From: DASRDU01 sp035652435
GTDB taxonomy: Bacteria; Acidobacteriota; Blastocatellia; RBC074
NCBI GenBank assembly: GCA_035652435.1
Contig: DASRDU010000014.1
Location: 1 to 64,000 of the forward strand
DNA: 64,000 bases
Reading direction: 5' to 3'
The notes under the pieces are model-generated. The model saw nothing but the letters and a program-made list of their open reading frames with translations, was not told the origin of the DNA and searched no databases. This document shows positions 53,478 to 62,116 of this stretch, in pieces; the stretch's first letter is position 1, and each line of letters starts with the position of its first letter. Position numbers and translations under genes: made by a program.

Positions 53478-54604
53478 CCCGGAGCGTCCCTGATCTGGTC
53501 ATTGTGGGCGGCGGCATTGTCGGCGCGGCCTGCGCCCTCGAAGCCGCGCGCGCAGGCCTGCGCGTCGTGGTCATTGAGTGTGGCGTGGTCGGCGGCGGCG
53601 CGACGGCAGCGGGGATGGGGCACATCGTCGTGATGGACGATTCCGAGGCGCAATTCGCGCTGACGCACTATTCGCAACGGCTCTGGCAGGAGGTCGCGCC
53701 GGAACTGCCCGGCGAAGTCGAGTACGAGGAGTGCGGGACGATCTGGGTTGCCGCCGATGAAGAGGAGATGGACGAGGTGCGGCGCAAGGCGGCCTTTTAC
53801 CAGGGGCGCGGCGTCGCGGCCGAGATTCTCGACGCCGAAGCGCTCGTGCGGGCCGAGCCGAACCTGCGACCGGGCCTGGCCGGCGGCCTGCTGGTCCCCG
53901 GCGACGGAGTGGTCTATCCGCCCTGCGCCGCGCGGTACTTCCTCGAACGGGCGCAGGCGCTCGGGGCGCAATTGCATCAGGGACACTCAGCCGTCGCCCT
54001 GAGCGACGAAGGTGTCAGGCTGGACGACGGCACGTTCATCGCCGCGGGCGTGACAGTCAACGCAACAGGGAGCTGGGCTCCGCTGCTCACGGCCGGCATT
54101 GAGGTGCAGAAGCGCAAAGGCCACCTGCTGATTACCGACCGCTACCCCGGCTTCGTGCGGCATCAACTGGTCGAACTGGGTTACCTCAAGAGCGCGCATT
54201 CGATCAACTCCGATTCGGTCGCCTTCAACGTCCAGCCCCGCCGGACGGGCCAGGTGCTGATCGGTTCATCGCGGCAGTACGGCGTGGATGATACGAAAGT
54301 CGAAGCCGCAATGCTCAGCCGGATGCTCGCGCGCGCCGAAGAATACATGCCCGGCATCACGCGGCTCTCGGCCATCCGCACGTGGACGGGGTTCCGCGCC
54401 GCGACGCCCGACAAACTGCCGCTCGTCGGCCCCTGCCCGGGCTTTGACCGGCTCTACCTTGCGACAGGACATGAGGGCTTGGGTATTACCACCTCAACGG
54501 GCACGGCAAAGCTGCTCGTGGATCAACTGCTCGACCGCCCCCCGGAGATCCCCGTCGAGCCTTACCTGCCGAGCCGCACGCATCAGGAGGTAATCCATGC
54601 CTGA
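53474..54604 (+). CDS. FAD-dependent D-hydroxyproline dehydrogenase subunit (DadA/GlyOx type)
   Basis: 376 residues. The FAD dinucleotide-binding motif is at the N-terminus (PDLVIVGGGIVGAACALEAA) and the DAO-fold C-terminal segment reads GITRLSAIRTWTGFRAATPDKLPLVGPCPG, then YLATGHEGLGITTSTGTAKLL. Related proteins oxidise D-amino acids or serve as the beta subunit of multi-subunit D-hydroxyproline or proline dehydrogenases. Here the product would be delta-1-pyrroline-4-hydroxy-2-carboxylate. It overlaps the epimerase by 4 bp and the ferredoxin-like gene by 8 bp, so the three subunit genes are translationally coupled. Confidence 0.88.
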   Translation: MTRSVPDLVIVGGGIVGAACALEAARAGLRVVVIECGVVGGGATAAGMGHIVVMDDSEAQFALTHYSQRLWQEVAPELPGEVEYEECGTIWVAADEEEMDEVRRKAAFYQGRGVAAEILDAEALVRAEPNLRPGLAGGLLVPGDGVVYPPCAARYFLERAQALGAQLHQGHSAVALSDEGVRLDDGTFIAAGVTVNATGSWAPLLTAGIEVQKRKGHLLITDRYPGFVRHQLVELGYLKSAHSINSDSVAFNVQPRRTGQVLIGSSRQYGVDDTKVEAAMLSRMLARAEEYMPGITRLSAIRTWTGFRAATPDKLPLVGPCPGFDRLYLATGHEGLGITTSTGTAKLLVDQLLDRPPEIPVEPYLPSRTHQEVIHA

Positions 54605-54845
54605 AACTGTCTCGCTGTCGGTCAACGGCCGTGCCGTCACCATGCCGGAAGGCAGTACAGTCTCGGCCGCAGTGGCCGTCTCGGGCGCGCCGGCTTTCCG
54701 CCGGTCGGTGACGGGCGAACCGCGGGCGCCGGTGTGCGGGATGGGGATCTGTTTTGAATGTCGCGTGACGATCAACGGGCACGCGCATGCGCGCAGTTGT
54801 CAGATCCTCTGCCGCGACGGGATGGACGTGCGAACTGATGAATAG
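54597..54845 (+). CDS. Small [2Fe-2S] subunit of the D-hydroxyproline dehydrogenase
   Basis: 82 residues with a plant-type ferredoxin fold: ETVSLSVNGRAVTMPEGSTV, then the cluster motif C-G-M-G-I-C-F-E-C (APVCGMGICFECRVTING) and a fourth Cys in RSCQILCRDGM. The C-x4-C-x2-C spacing matches the small subunits of HcnA- or sarcosine oxidase-like heteromeric oxidases. It would shuttle electrons between the two flavin subunits. It overlaps both neighbours by 8 bp, which fixes stoichiometric expression. Confidence 0.87.
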   Translation: MPETVSLSVNGRAVTMPEGSTVSAAVAVSGAPAFRRSVTGEPRAPVCGMGICFECRVTINGHAHARSCQILCRDGMDVRTDE

Positions 54846-56121
54846 CCCTCGTCACAATTACGACGTGCTGGTGGTCGGCGGCGGCCCGGCGGGACTGGCG
54901 GCGGCCGTCTGCGCCAGGCAGGGCGGCGCGCGCGCGGCCATCGTGGACGACAACCCCGGCCTCGGCGGTCAGATCTGGCGCGGCGAGCAGCACAAACCGA
55001 GTACGCCCGAGGCCGCCCTCTGGCTCGGGCGCGCCCACGCGGCGCGGGTCGAATTCGTGAGCGGCGCCCGCGTTTACGATCAGCCCGAAAAGGGGCTGTT
55101 GCTGGCCGAAACGACAGACGGGGTGATCGAACTCGGCTATCGCAAACTGGTTCTGGCGACGGGCGCGCGCGAACGCTTTCTGCCGTTCCCCGGCTGGACG
55201 CTGCCGGGCGTCGCGGGCGCGGGCGGGTTGCAGGCGCTCGTCAAATCGGGGTTGCCGATTGAGGGCCGGAAGGTCGTTGTCGCCGGCACCGGGCCGCTGC
55301 TCCTGGCCGTCGCGGCTTACCTGCGCAGGCGCGGCGCTGAGGTGTTGTTGATCGCCGAGCAGGCGCCGCCGGGCCGGCTGCTCTCGTTCGGCCTGGGTTT
55401 ATGGCGCACGCCGGGCAAGATCGTTCAGGCGCTCAGGCTGCGGCGCGAACTGGCCGGCGTCCCTCACCTCCCGGGCTGCTGGCCCGTGGCGGCGAACGGC
55501 GACGGGCAACTGCGGAGCGTCAGTCTCCGCCGCGGCCGTAAGACCTGGGACGTGGCCTGCGATTATCTGGCCTGCGGCTTTCACCTGGTGCCCAACGTCG
55601 AACTGGCCGTCTTCCTGGGCTGCGGGCTGCTCGACGGCGTCGTGCGGGTGAACGAGTATCAGCAGACGACCGTCGCGGACATTTACTGCGCCGGAGAACC
55701 TACGGGCATCGGCGGCCTGGAACTCTCGCTCGTCGAGGGCCGGATCGCCGGTCTCGCCGCGACCGGCAGGCAGGAAGAGGCGCGGGCGCTCTTTGCCGAA
55801 CGCCGCCGGCTCGGGCGGTTCGCCGAACTGCTCAACCGCACCTTCGCCCTGCGCGAAGAGTTGAAGAGCCTGCCCGAGCCCGACACGATCATCTGCCGCT
55901 GCGAAGACGTGAGCCTTGCGCGGCTGGGTAAGCAGACCGCGTGGCGCGCCGCCAAACTGCACACGCGTTGCGGCATGGGACCGTGTCAGGGGCGTGTTTG
56001 CGGCGTGGCGATAGAGTTCCTGTTCGGCTGGCAGCCGGAATCGGTGCGCCCGCCGGTCTTCCCCGTCAGGGTCGGCAGCCTGATCCGGGGCGCCCATCTC
56101 ACTGCCGGGCAACGGCAATAA
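54838..56121 (+). CDS. NAD(P)/FAD oxidoreductase subunit with BFD-like iron-sulfur domain
   Basis: 427 residues from ATG 54838, placed within the end of the preceding gene; an upstream ATG in frame would add 17 unsupported residues. The first Rossmann motif is YDVLVVGGGPAGLAAAVCAR, the second is KVVVAGTGPLLLAVAAYLRRRGAEVLL. The C-terminus has a BFD-like [2Fe-2S] motif with four Cys: CRCEDVSL and TRCGMGPCQGRVCG. This pattern is the HcnB/OoxA type alpha subunit of heteromeric amino-acid dehydrogenases. With the two preceding genes it should form the membrane- or quinone-linked D-hydroxyproline dehydrogenase. Confidence 0.87.
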   Translation: MNSPRHNYDVLVVGGGPAGLAAAVCARQGGARAAIVDDNPGLGGQIWRGEQHKPSTPEAALWLGRAHAARVEFVSGARVYDQPEKGLLLAETTDGVIELGYRKLVLATGARERFLPFPGWTLPGVAGAGGLQALVKSGLPIEGRKVVVAGTGPLLLAVAAYLRRRGAEVLLIAEQAPPGRLLSFGLGLWRTPGKIVQALRLRRELAGVPHLPGCWPVAANGDGQLRSVSLRRGRKTWDVACDYLACGFHLVPNVELAVFLGCGLLDGVVRVNEYQQTTVADIYCAGEPTGIGGLELSLVEGRIAGLAATGRQEEARALFAERRRLGRFAELLNRTFALREELKSLPEPDTIICRCEDVSLARLGKQTAWRAAKLHTRCGMGPCQGRVCGVAIEFLFGWQPESVRPPVFPVRVGSLIRGAHLTAGQRQ

Positions 56122-56152
56122 TCAACACGACTATTCACCGAGGATGAAAACC

Positions 56153-57052
56153 ATGGCAATGAAATGGCAGGGCGTGATGCCCGCAATCACTACCGGCTTC
56201 AGGGAGGACCTGAGCATTGACCACGAATTTGTGGCCAGACACGTCAGCTGGCTCGTGGACAACGGCTGCACCGGCATCGTTACGCCGGGGAGCCTGGGCG
56301 AAGGCAACACGCTGACGTTTGAAGAACGGGGCGCGCTGTGGGCGACCGTGGTGGGGGCCGTCGGCGACCGCGTGCCGGTCGTGGCGGCGATCTCCGCGCT
56401 CAGCACCGCAGAGGCGGTCGAGCAGGCCAAAACGGCCGCCGGCAAAGGATGCCGGGGGTTGATGGTGCTGCCGCCGTACGTTTACAAAGGCGACTGGCGC
56501 GAGATGAAGGCCCACGTCGCGGCCGTCTTCAAGGCCACGAAACTCTCCTGCATGCTCTATAACAATCCTGTCGCCTACGGCACTGACTTCCTGCCCGAAC
56601 AGATTCGGGAGCTGGCGGAAGAGTTCGAGAATTTCCAGGCGGTCAAGGAGTCGAGCGCCGACGTGCGCCGCGTGGCGGCGATCAGAACTCTGGTGGGCGG
56701 CCGGCTGGATGTCTTCGTCGGCGTGGACGACGCGATTGTCGAGGCCATCCCGGTCGGCGCGGTCGGCTGGGTCGCCGGGCTGGTCAATGCGCTGCCGAAA
56801 GAGTCAGTTGACCTCTTCAATTACGCCGCGCGGGGTGAGCTGGAGAGGGCGCTCAAGCTCTATCACTGGTTCCTGCCGCTGCTGCGGCTGGACACCGTGC
56901 CGAAGTTCGTGCAGCTGATCAAACTGGTACAGCAGGCGGTCGGGATGGGGAGCGCCCGCGTGCGACCGCCGCGGCTGGAGCTGGTCGGCGCAGAGCTTGA
57001 GCAGACGAACTCCCTGATTCAGGAAGTACTCAATAATCGTCCATCGTTGTAG
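56153..57052 (+). CDS. Dihydrodipicolinate synthase-family pyrroline-4-hydroxy-2-carboxylate deaminase
   Basis: 299 residues. ATG 56153 is preferred because GAGG (56140-56143) lies 9 bp upstream; ATG 56144 directly abuts that site. The TIM barrel shows GVMPAITTGFREDLSIDHEF, GIVTPGSLGEGNTLTFEE, MVLPPYVYKGDWREM and YNNPVAYGTDF. The Schiff-base lysine is Lys165 in FQAVKESSADVRR. In hydroxyproline operons this family deaminates delta-1-pyrroline-4-hydroxy-2-carboxylate to 2-oxoglutarate semialdehyde. The final enzyme, a semialdehyde dehydrogenase giving 2-oxoglutarate, is not in the window. It ends the operon; a 9-bp inverted repeat lies 18 bp downstream. Confidence 0.87.
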   Translation: MAMKWQGVMPAITTGFREDLSIDHEFVARHVSWLVDNGCTGIVTPGSLGEGNTLTFEERGALWATVVGAVGDRVPVVAAISALSTAEAVEQAKTAAGKGCRGLMVLPPYVYKGDWREMKAHVAAVFKATKLSCMLYNNPVAYGTDFLPEQIRELAEEFENFQAVKESSADVRRVAAIRTLVGGRLDVFVGVDDAIVEAIPVGAVGWVAGLVNALPKESVDLFNYAARGELERALKLYHWFLPLLRLDTVPKFVQLIKLVQQAVGMGSARVRPPRLELVGAELEQTNSLIQEVLNNRPSL

Positions 57053-57535
57053 TTTATCGAGCGTGTGGGGCGGAGACTTTCACTGTCATCGCACTTCATC
57101 CGGCGCCCGGGCATCAGTCTCCGCGGCTATTATGCGTGGGGGGCTGCCGCGCGGTCTCAGCCGATGGTCTCACGCCCCGTCGGCAGCAGATGATTTGCCG
57201 GCACTCCCAGGGTGCGCAAGGTCGTTCCCTGTTCGGTATGATATGATCCGCGAACAGTGGGCGAAGTGAGTGGCAACGGTCAGTCTGTTCTGACGTGCGA
57301 CGGCTGGCGAAGCGGTGAATGGCGAGTGATCTGCACTGAGAGGCAGGATGCCATTCACCCCTCCCCGGGCGCTGCCGCCGCAGCGCGATCCTGATCAGGT
57401 CGTCGCCGGACCAGTGCCCCGGGCGTGAAGCACTCGCCCGGCCATCCGCCCACCTCTGACAGACCATCAGGCGCAGAGGCATTTCTTCCTGCGGCATGAT
57501 TCCGGTCATTTTCTTTCGACATTCAAGAGGGGCTG
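57053..57535 (+). other. Intergenic region between hydroxyproline and sugar-salvage operons
   Basis: 483 bp with no supportable gene. GCGGAGACT (57070-57078) and AGTCTCCGC (57116-57124) form an inverted repeat soon after the deaminase stop, perhaps a weak terminator. The palindrome 57314-57359 lies in the middle. TATGAT sequences at about 57236-57247 could be a -10 box but lack a good -35. The DeoR gene has AGAGGGG as ribosome site. Confidence 0.5.
57314..57359 (+). repeat. Small palindromic element (GGTGAATGGC arms)
   Basis: Perfect 10-bp arms GGTGAATGGC (57314-57323) and GCCATTCACC (57350-57359) around a 26-bp centre. Arm and spacer sizes resemble the other intergenic palindromes in the window (26-bp centres also at 28155 and 28317), though the sequences differ. 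Confidence 0.55.
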
Positions 57536-58327
57536 ATGGAGCAGGAACTTTCCGTTGACGATAGAAGAGCTCAGGGGATTTTGAGAGAGTTACTTCGTTC
57601 GGGCGAGATTACGGTCGAACAGATGGCCAGGGAATTCGGGGTGTCGGCTTCGACCATCAGGCGCGATCTGCGCGACCTCGAACATCAGGGGCTGCTGCGC
57701 CGCATGCACGGCGGCGCGGTGTCAGTCGAGCCGGCGCTCTATGAACCTTTCCGCCACGTCTCATCCTTCGGCGAACAGGAGCAGCAGTGCGCCGCGGAAA
57801 AGCGCCGGATCGGGCTGGCGGCGGCGGAGATGATCGCCGACGGCGAGATCGTCGGCATCGGCGCGGGCACGACGACGACCCAGGTCGCCCGCAGCATCCG
57901 CCATCGCAAGAACATCACCGTCGTCACCAACGCGGTGAATATCGCCATGGAGTTAAGCCACCGCAGCGACCTGAAGATTTTTATGTCGGGCGGGTTCCTC
58001 AGCCCCGACTGGTTCGCGCTGGTCGGCGCGGCGGCTATCCAGAGCGTGAGTGAGATGTTCGTGGATAAAATCTTCGTCGGCGTCGACGGCATTCACCCGG
58101 AACACGGCCTGACGACGAACTACCCCGACCAGGCGGCGATACACCGCCAGATGATGCGACAGGCCCGCATGCGCGTCGCCGTCGCCGATCACCGGAAACT
58201 GGGGGTGACGGGCACCACCCTCATCTGGCCGACCAGGGATATTGATCTTCTCATCACTGACAAAGGCGCAACCAGAGCTGCGCTTGCCCCCTTCACAACC
58301 CGGGGCATCAAGGTCCAGAAGGTCTGA
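57536..58327 (+). CDS. DeoR-family transcription regulator of sugar metabolism
   Basis: 263 residues. The N-terminal winged helix-turn-helix (about residues 8-62) reads ILRELLRSGEITVEQMAREF then GVSASTIRRDLRDLEHQGLLRRMHGGAV, the DeoR signature. The sugar-phosphate-sensing domain follows: GLAAAEMIADGEIVGIGAGTTTTQVARSI, NITVVTNAVNIAMEL, FVGVDGIHPEHGLTT, RVAVADHRKLGVT. DeoR proteins usually repress neighbouring sugar genes and release DNA on binding a phosphorylated sugar. The galT promoter 59 bp downstream contains a perfect 12-bp inverted repeat that is a good operator candidate, so local control of the operon is likely. Confidence 0.92.
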   Translation: MEQELSVDDRRAQGILRELLRSGEITVEQMAREFGVSASTIRRDLRDLEHQGLLRRMHGGAVSVEPALYEPFRHVSSFGEQEQQCAAEKRRIGLAAAEMIADGEIVGIGAGTTTTQVARSIRHRKNITVVTNAVNIAMELSHRSDLKIFMSGGFLSPDWFALVGAAAIQSVSEMFVDKIFVGVDGIHPEHGLTTNYPDQAAIHRQMMRQARMRVAVADHRKLGVTGTTLIWPTRDIDLLITDKGATRAALAPFTTRGIKVQKV

Positions 58328-58385
58328 GGGGCACTTCAATCACTCTCGTTGAATCCTCGGGGCCCGAATCCCTGAACATCTGGTC

Positions 58386-58422
58386 TTGACTCGATGCTCA
58401 TTTTAGGAATAAATGAGCATCG
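58386..58422 (+). promoter_or_regulatory. galT promoter with perfect 12-bp inverted-repeat operator
   Basis: TTGACT (58386-58391) could be a -35 box, with TAAATG (58410-58415) as a weak -10 after 18 bp. The spacer and -10 are filled by the inverted repeat CGATGCTCATTT (58392-58403) / AAATGAGCATCG (58411-58422) with a 7-base centre. A repressor on this site would cover the promoter. The adjacent DeoR protein is the obvious candidate. Without a T-run it is less likely to be a terminator of the DeoR gene. Confidence 0.6.
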
Positions 58423-58468
58423 CCTGTGATTGAATAATCCCCGCCCGTAATTAAGGAGCAGCGAGGCT

Positions 58469-59512
58469 ATGGTTTGGGAAGAGCGGTGGCACCCCCTGCG
58501 CGAAGAATGGGTCATTGTCGCGGCGCATCGCCAGAACCGCCCCTGGAACGGCGAGACGGTTCGGCACGAGGAAGCGGCCCTGCCCGCTTATCTGCCCGAC
58601 TGTTACCTGTGCCCCGGTAATGCGCGCGTCAGCGGCGCGCGCAACGAGGCTTACACCACGACCTTCGTTTTTGATAACGATCATCCGTGCGTCGGATTCG
58701 ACGCGCCGCAGGAGTTAACGCCGCCGACGGGCATTTACCGTGACCGGCCCGCCGCCGGCATCGCGCGTGTCGTCTGTTACAGCCCGAATCACGGCGTCAC
58801 GCTGGCCGAACTTGAAGTGGGCGAGATCGCCGGGCTGCTGCGCGTCTGGCGCGAGCAGTATGTCGAACTGGGCGGCCACCCGCTGGTCAACCACGTGCTG
58901 ATTTTCGAGAACAAAGGTGAGGCCGTCGGCGTGTCCAATCCGCACCCGCATTGCCAGATTTACGCCACCAACTTCGTCTTCAAAACCATCGAGACCGAGG
59001 CCTGCGTCTCCGAACGTCATCTGGCCGAAACGGGGCGCGTACTCTTTCAGGACATCCTGGCCGCCGAGCGCGCCGACGGCCGGCGGATCATCTTCGAGAA
59101 TGAGTCGGCGGTGGCCTTCCTGCCGTACTTCGCCCGCTACGCCTATGAATGCTACGTCGCGCCGAAGCAGACGCATGCGAGCCTCGCCACGTTCACCGAT
59201 GCGGAATTGCATGATTTCGCCGCCGCGCTCAAACAGCTGCTGGTGCGGTACGACAACCTCTGGCGGATGCCGTTCCCATATGTGATGACGCTGCATCAGG
59301 CCCCGACCGACGGCGGCGATTACCTCGGCTTTCACTTCCACATCGAATTCCACCCGCCGCTGCGCAAGCCGAACCTGCTGAAATACCTCGCCGGGCCTGA
59401 AATCGGCGGCGGCAATTTCCTCTCCGACACGGCGCCGGAAGAGAAGGCGGCCGAATTACGCGCGCAACCGGACACCCACTACAAACAGGCGAAGCGGGAG
59501 GAGGCAGGGTGA
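58469..59512 (+). CDS. galT: Galactose-1-phosphate uridylyltransferase family protein
   Basis: 347 residues, AAGGAG upstream. The HIT-fold active site is SNPHPHCQIY with the uridylylated His at about residue 161 (H-P-H pattern); zinc ligands are expected in LCPGNARVSG (one Cys at about 51, CYLCPGN) and later His residues. HFHIEFHPPLRKPNLLKYLAGPEI and GNFLSDTAPEEKAAELR match GalT C-termini. Canonical GalT exchanges UMP between UDP-glucose and galactose-1-phosphate. Because the operon kinase resembles L-arabinokinase, a role on L-arabinose-1-phosphate is an open alternative. It overlaps the next gene by 4 bp (GTGA) and follows a likely DeoR operator. Confidence 0.93.
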   Translation: MVWEERWHPLREEWVIVAAHRQNRPWNGETVRHEEAALPAYLPDCYLCPGNARVSGARNEAYTTTFVFDNDHPCVGFDAPQELTPPTGIYRDRPAAGIARVVCYSPNHGVTLAELEVGEIAGLLRVWREQYVELGGHPLVNHVLIFENKGEAVGVSNPHPHCQIYATNFVFKTIETEACVSERHLAETGRVLFQDILAAERADGRRIIFENESAVAFLPYFARYAYECYVAPKQTHASLATFTDAELHDFAAALKQLLVRYDNLWRMPFPYVMTLHQAPTDGGDYLGFHFHIEFHPPLRKPNLLKYLAGPEIGGGNFLSDTAPEEKAAELRAQPDTHYKQAKREEAG

Positions 59513-60573
59513 ACGGACCATCAGGCGGCAGTAGCGATTTCTCGCCGGCCCCCGACGTGATGCCGCTGCTTGAACCATTGCGCCGCCTGCATGAATGCGT
59601 GCGCGATGCCGTGGTCGCGGCCTGCGAGAGAGCTGCGCTTGAAGATCTGGCGCGCGTGGACGACGACGATTCGGCCGGCGACACGATTTACGCCGTCGAC
59701 CGCGTCAGCGAAGAGTTGTTGATCTCACTGTTCGAGCGTGAAATCGCGCCGCTCGCGCCGCTCGTCCTCGTCGGCGAAGGGTTGCCCGGCGGGCGCATCG
59801 TCCTGCCGCGTGGCTCTTCAGAGGAAGACGCGGTGTGGCGCGTGATCGTTGACCCGATTGATGGCACGCGCGGGCTGATGTATCAGAAACGCAGCGCGTG
59901 GGTGCTGACCGGGGTCGCCCCGGACCGGGGCGCCGAAACAGACCTGCGTGACATCGTGCTGGCCGTCCAGACAGAGATCCCGCTGGTCAAGCAGCACCTC
60001 TGCGACTCGCTCTGGGCGGTGCGCGGTGGGGGCGCCCGGGCGGAGCGGTTCAACCGCCTGAGCGGCGAACGCGCCTCACTGCCGCTGCGACCGTCCAGGG
60101 CGGCAAGTATCCGTCACGGCTTTGCCGGCCTGGCACGATTCTTCCCCGGCGCGCGTGAAGTCCTCGCGGCGATTGATGAAGAGGTCGTGCGCAGTGCGCT
60201 CGGCGACGTCGCACACGGCAAGGCGCATTGTTTTGAAGACCAGTACCTGTCGAGCGGCGGGCAGCTTTACGAACTGATCGCCGGGCACGACCGGTTCATC
60301 GCCGACCTGCGCCCGCTGATGGAGCCACTGCTCCGCGAGCGCGGACTCAGCCTGGGCATCTGCTGCCACCCGTACGACGTGTGTACGGAGCTGATCGCGC
60401 GTGAACTCGGCGTGATCGTTACGGACGAGCGCGGAGGGCCCCTGCGTGCGCCGCTTGATGCGGAGGCCGATGTCGCGTGGGCCGGGTACGCGAATGAGCG
60501 GATCCGCGCTGAAATCGAACCGCCGTTGCAGCGCGCACTGCGGGCACGCGGATTGTTGAGTGATGCCGCATAA
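59509..60573 (+). CDS. Inositol-monophosphatase-superfamily protein
   Basis: 354 residues from GTG 59509 (GGAGGAGG upstream), overlapping galT by 4 bp. The metal-binding motif DPIDGT is at residues 115-120 (VIVDPIDGTRGLMYQ). The acidic residue of the first site is in LVLVGEGLPGG, where most IMPases have two Glu in a row. The closing motif is PYDVCTELIARELGVIVTDE followed by RGGPLRAPLD. At 354 residues it is longer than usual IMPases (~270), with extra sequence in 195-245. FIG-superfamily enzymes are magnesium-dependent, lithium-sensitive sugar or inositol phosphatases. Its coupling between galT and the kinase suggests a sugar-phosphate substrate, perhaps clearing a dead-end pentose or hexose phosphate. 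Specificity is not visible. Confidence 0.82.
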   Translation: MNGPSGGSSDFSPAPDVMPLLEPLRRLHECVRDAVVAACERAALEDLARVDDDDSAGDTIYAVDRVSEELLISLFEREIAPLAPLVLVGEGLPGGRIVLPRGSSEEDAVWRVIVDPIDGTRGLMYQKRSAWVLTGVAPDRGAETDLRDIVLAVQTEIPLVKQHLCDSLWAVRGGGARAERFNRLSGERASLPLRPSRAASIRHGFAGLARFFPGAREVLAAIDEEVVRSALGDVAHGKAHCFEDQYLSSGGQLYELIAGHDRFIADLRPLMEPLLRERGLSLGICCHPYDVCTELIARELGVIVTDERGGPLRAPLDAEADVAWAGYANERIRAEIEPPLQRALRARGLLSDAA

Positions 60574-62056
60574 CATTCCTTCAGAGTATCGAATCGTCCG
60601 CGGCGACGCGCGCGGACTGCCTGACGTCGCGGCTTTCATTGCGACGCTCAACTCGCTCGACGCGCACCCTTCACCGGAGGCCCATGATTTATTCGATGGC
60701 CGGTCTGAACTGATCGTCACGCGCGCGCCGGGTCGCCTGGACGTGATGGGCGGGATCGCGGATTACTCCGGCTCGCTCGTCCTGCAGTGGCCGATTCGGG
60801 AAGCGACTTTTGCCGCGCTGCAAACCGACGGCGAACGAAAGATTACAATCGTCAGCCTCACGCACGATGCCGGGCGGGAAACCAGGTTTGAAATGCCGCT
60901 CGCCGATTTCGAGACCGGCAGCGGGGCGGTTGATTACGCCGCCGCCCGCAGTTATTTCCGGCGGGACGCGGCGCGGCTCTGGGCGGCGTATGCGGCGGGC
61001 GCCTTTCTGGTGCTGATGCGCGAGCGGGGCGTCGGGTTCGGGCGGGGCGCACGCATCCTGATCTCTTCGCAGGTGCCGGAAGGCAAAGGCGTCAGCTCTT
61101 CGGCGGCAATCGAAGTCGCGGTGATGTCGGCGGTGGCGGCCGCGTTCGGGATTGAAATCGCCCCGCGCGAGATGGCGCTGCTCTGCCAGAAGGTCGAGAA
61201 CCTGGTCGTCGGCGCCCCGTGCGGCGTGATGGATCAGATGACGTCGGTCGGCGGCGAAGAGAACCGGCTGCTGGCGCTCCTGTGCCAGCCCGCTGAATCG
61301 CGGGGGACGGTCGCACTGCCGGAAGACCTGGCCGTGTGGGGGATTGATTCGGGCGTGCGCCATTCGGTCGGCGGGGGGGATTACGGCTCGGTGCGGACAG
61401 GCGCCTTTATGGGCTATCGGATTATTGCCGAGCTGGCCAGCCTGACGGCGTCACGTCGCGCAGACGGCGAGGTGGTGAGCGTTGATGACCCGGTCTGGGA
61501 CGGCTTTCTGGCGAACGTGACGCCCTCGGAATTCGAGCAGACGTTCGCCGCGCGACTGCCGAAGCAAATGGAGGGCGGCGAGTTTCTGGCACGCTACGCT
61601 GGGACAACGGACGCGGTGACGCGCGTTGATCCGGGGCGGAGTTATACGGTGCTTGTCCCGACGGCGCACCCTGTTTATGAGCATTTCCGCGTTCAGTCGT
61701 TCGCCGAACTGCTCGGCACCGGGGCGGGTGAACGTCGCAATCAGCTGCTGGGCGAGCTGATGTATCAATCACACGCGAGCTATTCGGCCTGCGGCCTCGG
61801 CTCCGAAGGCACCGACCGGCTCGTCCGGCTGGTGAGGGCCGAAGGCGCAGCCGGCGGACTGTACGGCGCGAAGATCACAGGCGGCGGCAGCGGCGGGACT
61901 GTCGCCGTACTCGGGCGGCGCGGCGCGGATGCTGCCGTGCGGCGAGTGGCCGAAAAATATGCCGGGGTGACCGGTCACCGTCCATACGTCTTCTCCGGCT
62001 CGTCACCGGGGAGCGCGGCGTTCGGTCAGTTGCAGTTAAAGAGAACGCTCGTTTAA
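60563..62056 (+). CDS. GHMP sugar kinase resembling plant L-arabinokinase
   Basis: 497 residues from ATG 60563 (a GTG one codon earlier is possible), overlapping the previous gene. GHMP motif 1 is RAPGRLDVMGGIADYSGSLV; motif 2, the phosphate loop, is PEGKGVSSSAAIEVAVMSAV (from residue ~172); motif 3 is GAKITGGGSGGTVAVLG. The stretch GAPCGVMDQMTSVGGEENRL then LLALLCQPAE and WGIDSGVRHSVGGGDYGSVR closely resembles, as I recall it, the kinase half of Arabidopsis ARA1 L-arabinokinase. Galactokinases instead have a GRVNLIGEHTDY motif 1, absent here. I therefore favour phosphorylation of L-arabinose at C1, with galactose or a related sugar as alternatives. This fits the arabinofuranosidases in the window. 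Confidence 0.85.
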   Translation: MPHNIPSEYRIVRGDARGLPDVAAFIATLNSLDAHPSPEAHDLFDGRSELIVTRAPGRLDVMGGIADYSGSLVLQWPIREATFAALQTDGERKITIVSLTHDAGRETRFEMPLADFETGSGAVDYAAARSYFRRDAARLWAAYAAGAFLVLMRERGVGFGRGARILISSQVPEGKGVSSSAAIEVAVMSAVAAAFGIEIAPREMALLCQKVENLVVGAPCGVMDQMTSVGGEENRLLALLCQPAESRGTVALPEDLAVWGIDSGVRHSVGGGDYGSVRTGAFMGYRIIAELASLTASRRADGEVVSVDDPVWDGFLANVTPSEFEQTFAARLPKQMEGGEFLARYAGTTDAVTRVDPGRSYTVLVPTAHPVYEHFRVQSFAELLGTGAGERRNQLLGELMYQSHASYSACGLGSEGTDRLVRLVRAEGAAGGLYGAKITGGGSGGTVAVLGRRGADAAVRRVAEKYAGVTGHRPYVFSGSSPGSAAFGQLQLKRTLV

Positions 62057-62116
62057 AGGGGAGGGGGATGCGGCGATAGTCTCTCGCCCGACCCTGCTGA
62101 CCGAATAAGGATAGAA

